Made by a program: the position numbers and the translations under genes. This document shows positions 5,050-5,142 of a DNA stretch of 5,142 bases, in pieces. This DNA is from Prochlorococcus marinus str. MIT 9215 (GTDB lineage: Bacteria > Cyanobacteriota > Cyanobacteriia > PCC-6307 > Cyanobiaceae), in NCBI GenBank assembly GCA_949486985.1, contig CATBLW010000048.1, positions 1-5,142 of the forward strand. The letters run 5' to 3'. Numbering within the stretch: the first letter of the stretch is position 1; the number at the start of each line of letters is the position of its first letter. The notes below the pieces were generated by a model. The model ran no database searches. It was not told the origin of the DNA and saw only the letters and a program-made list of their open reading frames with translations.

Positions 5050-5142
5050 TTAGGGTGTGAAACTGGCTTGCCAACGACGCCAACTCCGATCCAGCACCTC
5101 AGAGCAATTGGCAACCATCAGGGCCCCGGCTCCACCCCAAAC
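5050..5142 (-). CDS. C-terminal end of an unidentified protein (5' part outside window)
   Basis: Reading minus from the window edge gives 30 codons with no stop before TAA at 5052-5050: a small-residue hydrophobic stretch (VWGGAGALMVAN), then a tail with tryptophans and arginines (LDRSWRRWQASFTP). A hydrophobic segment followed by a basic tail would suit the C-terminus of a membrane protein. Too little is present to name the family. The stop lies just after the end of the 14-bp array, so this gene and lipA converge onto the array. That the gap ends exactly here supports a real gene end, but the call rests on only 90 coding bases. Confidence 0.5.
   Translation of the reverse strand, partial: VWGGAGALMVANCSEVLDRSWRRWQASFTP

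Overview
The window looks like a piece of a cyanobacterial chromosome, most likely a marine picocyanobacterium (Synechococcus or a low-light Prochlorococcus-like lineage). The best evidence is a PsbP-family lipoprotein gene, a photosystem II assembly factor specific to oxygenic phototrophs, followed divergently by recR and lipA of cyanobacterial character. No HIP1 palindrome (GCGATCGC), common in many freshwater cyanobacteria, was seen, which fits a marine lineage. This placement is inference from gene content; no search was run.

Layout. Positions 1-657 (+) hold the nucleotide-binding C-terminal part of a type I ABC exporter, cut by the left edge. A 416-bp non-coding stretch with a strong hairpin follows. 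Positions 1074-1994 (+) encode a LytR-CpsA-Psr (LCP) cell-envelope protein. Positions 1995-2550 hold no convincing gene, only small palindromes and coding-like but broken reading frames. Positions 2551-3093 (-) encode a CyanoP/PsbP lipoprotein. recR (3207-3806, +) and lipA (3844-4779, +) are tandem genes, divergent from psbP. The right edge carries the last 30 codons of an unidentified gene on the minus strand (5050-5142), convergent with lipA.

How the genes relate. The exporter and the LCP protein could both serve the cell envelope (export of a lipid or polysaccharide, then attachment of a glycopolymer). psbP supports photosystem II, recR acts in recombinational repair, and lipA makes the lipoyl cofactor of 2-oxoacid dehydrogenases and the glycine cleavage system. 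The recR-lipA spacing suggests co-transcription; psbP is functionally unrelated.

The most unusual parts are structural. The whole gap between lipA and the convergent gene is a degenerate tandem array of about 18 copies of a ~14-bp unit (4779-5040). A 15-bp unit repeated three times straddles the recR stop and the lipA start and creates repeated start signals. The recR frame has no ATG, GTG or TTG near its expected start and seems to begin at CTG. I see no CRISPR array, tRNA, rRNA, insertion sequence or recognisable defence system.
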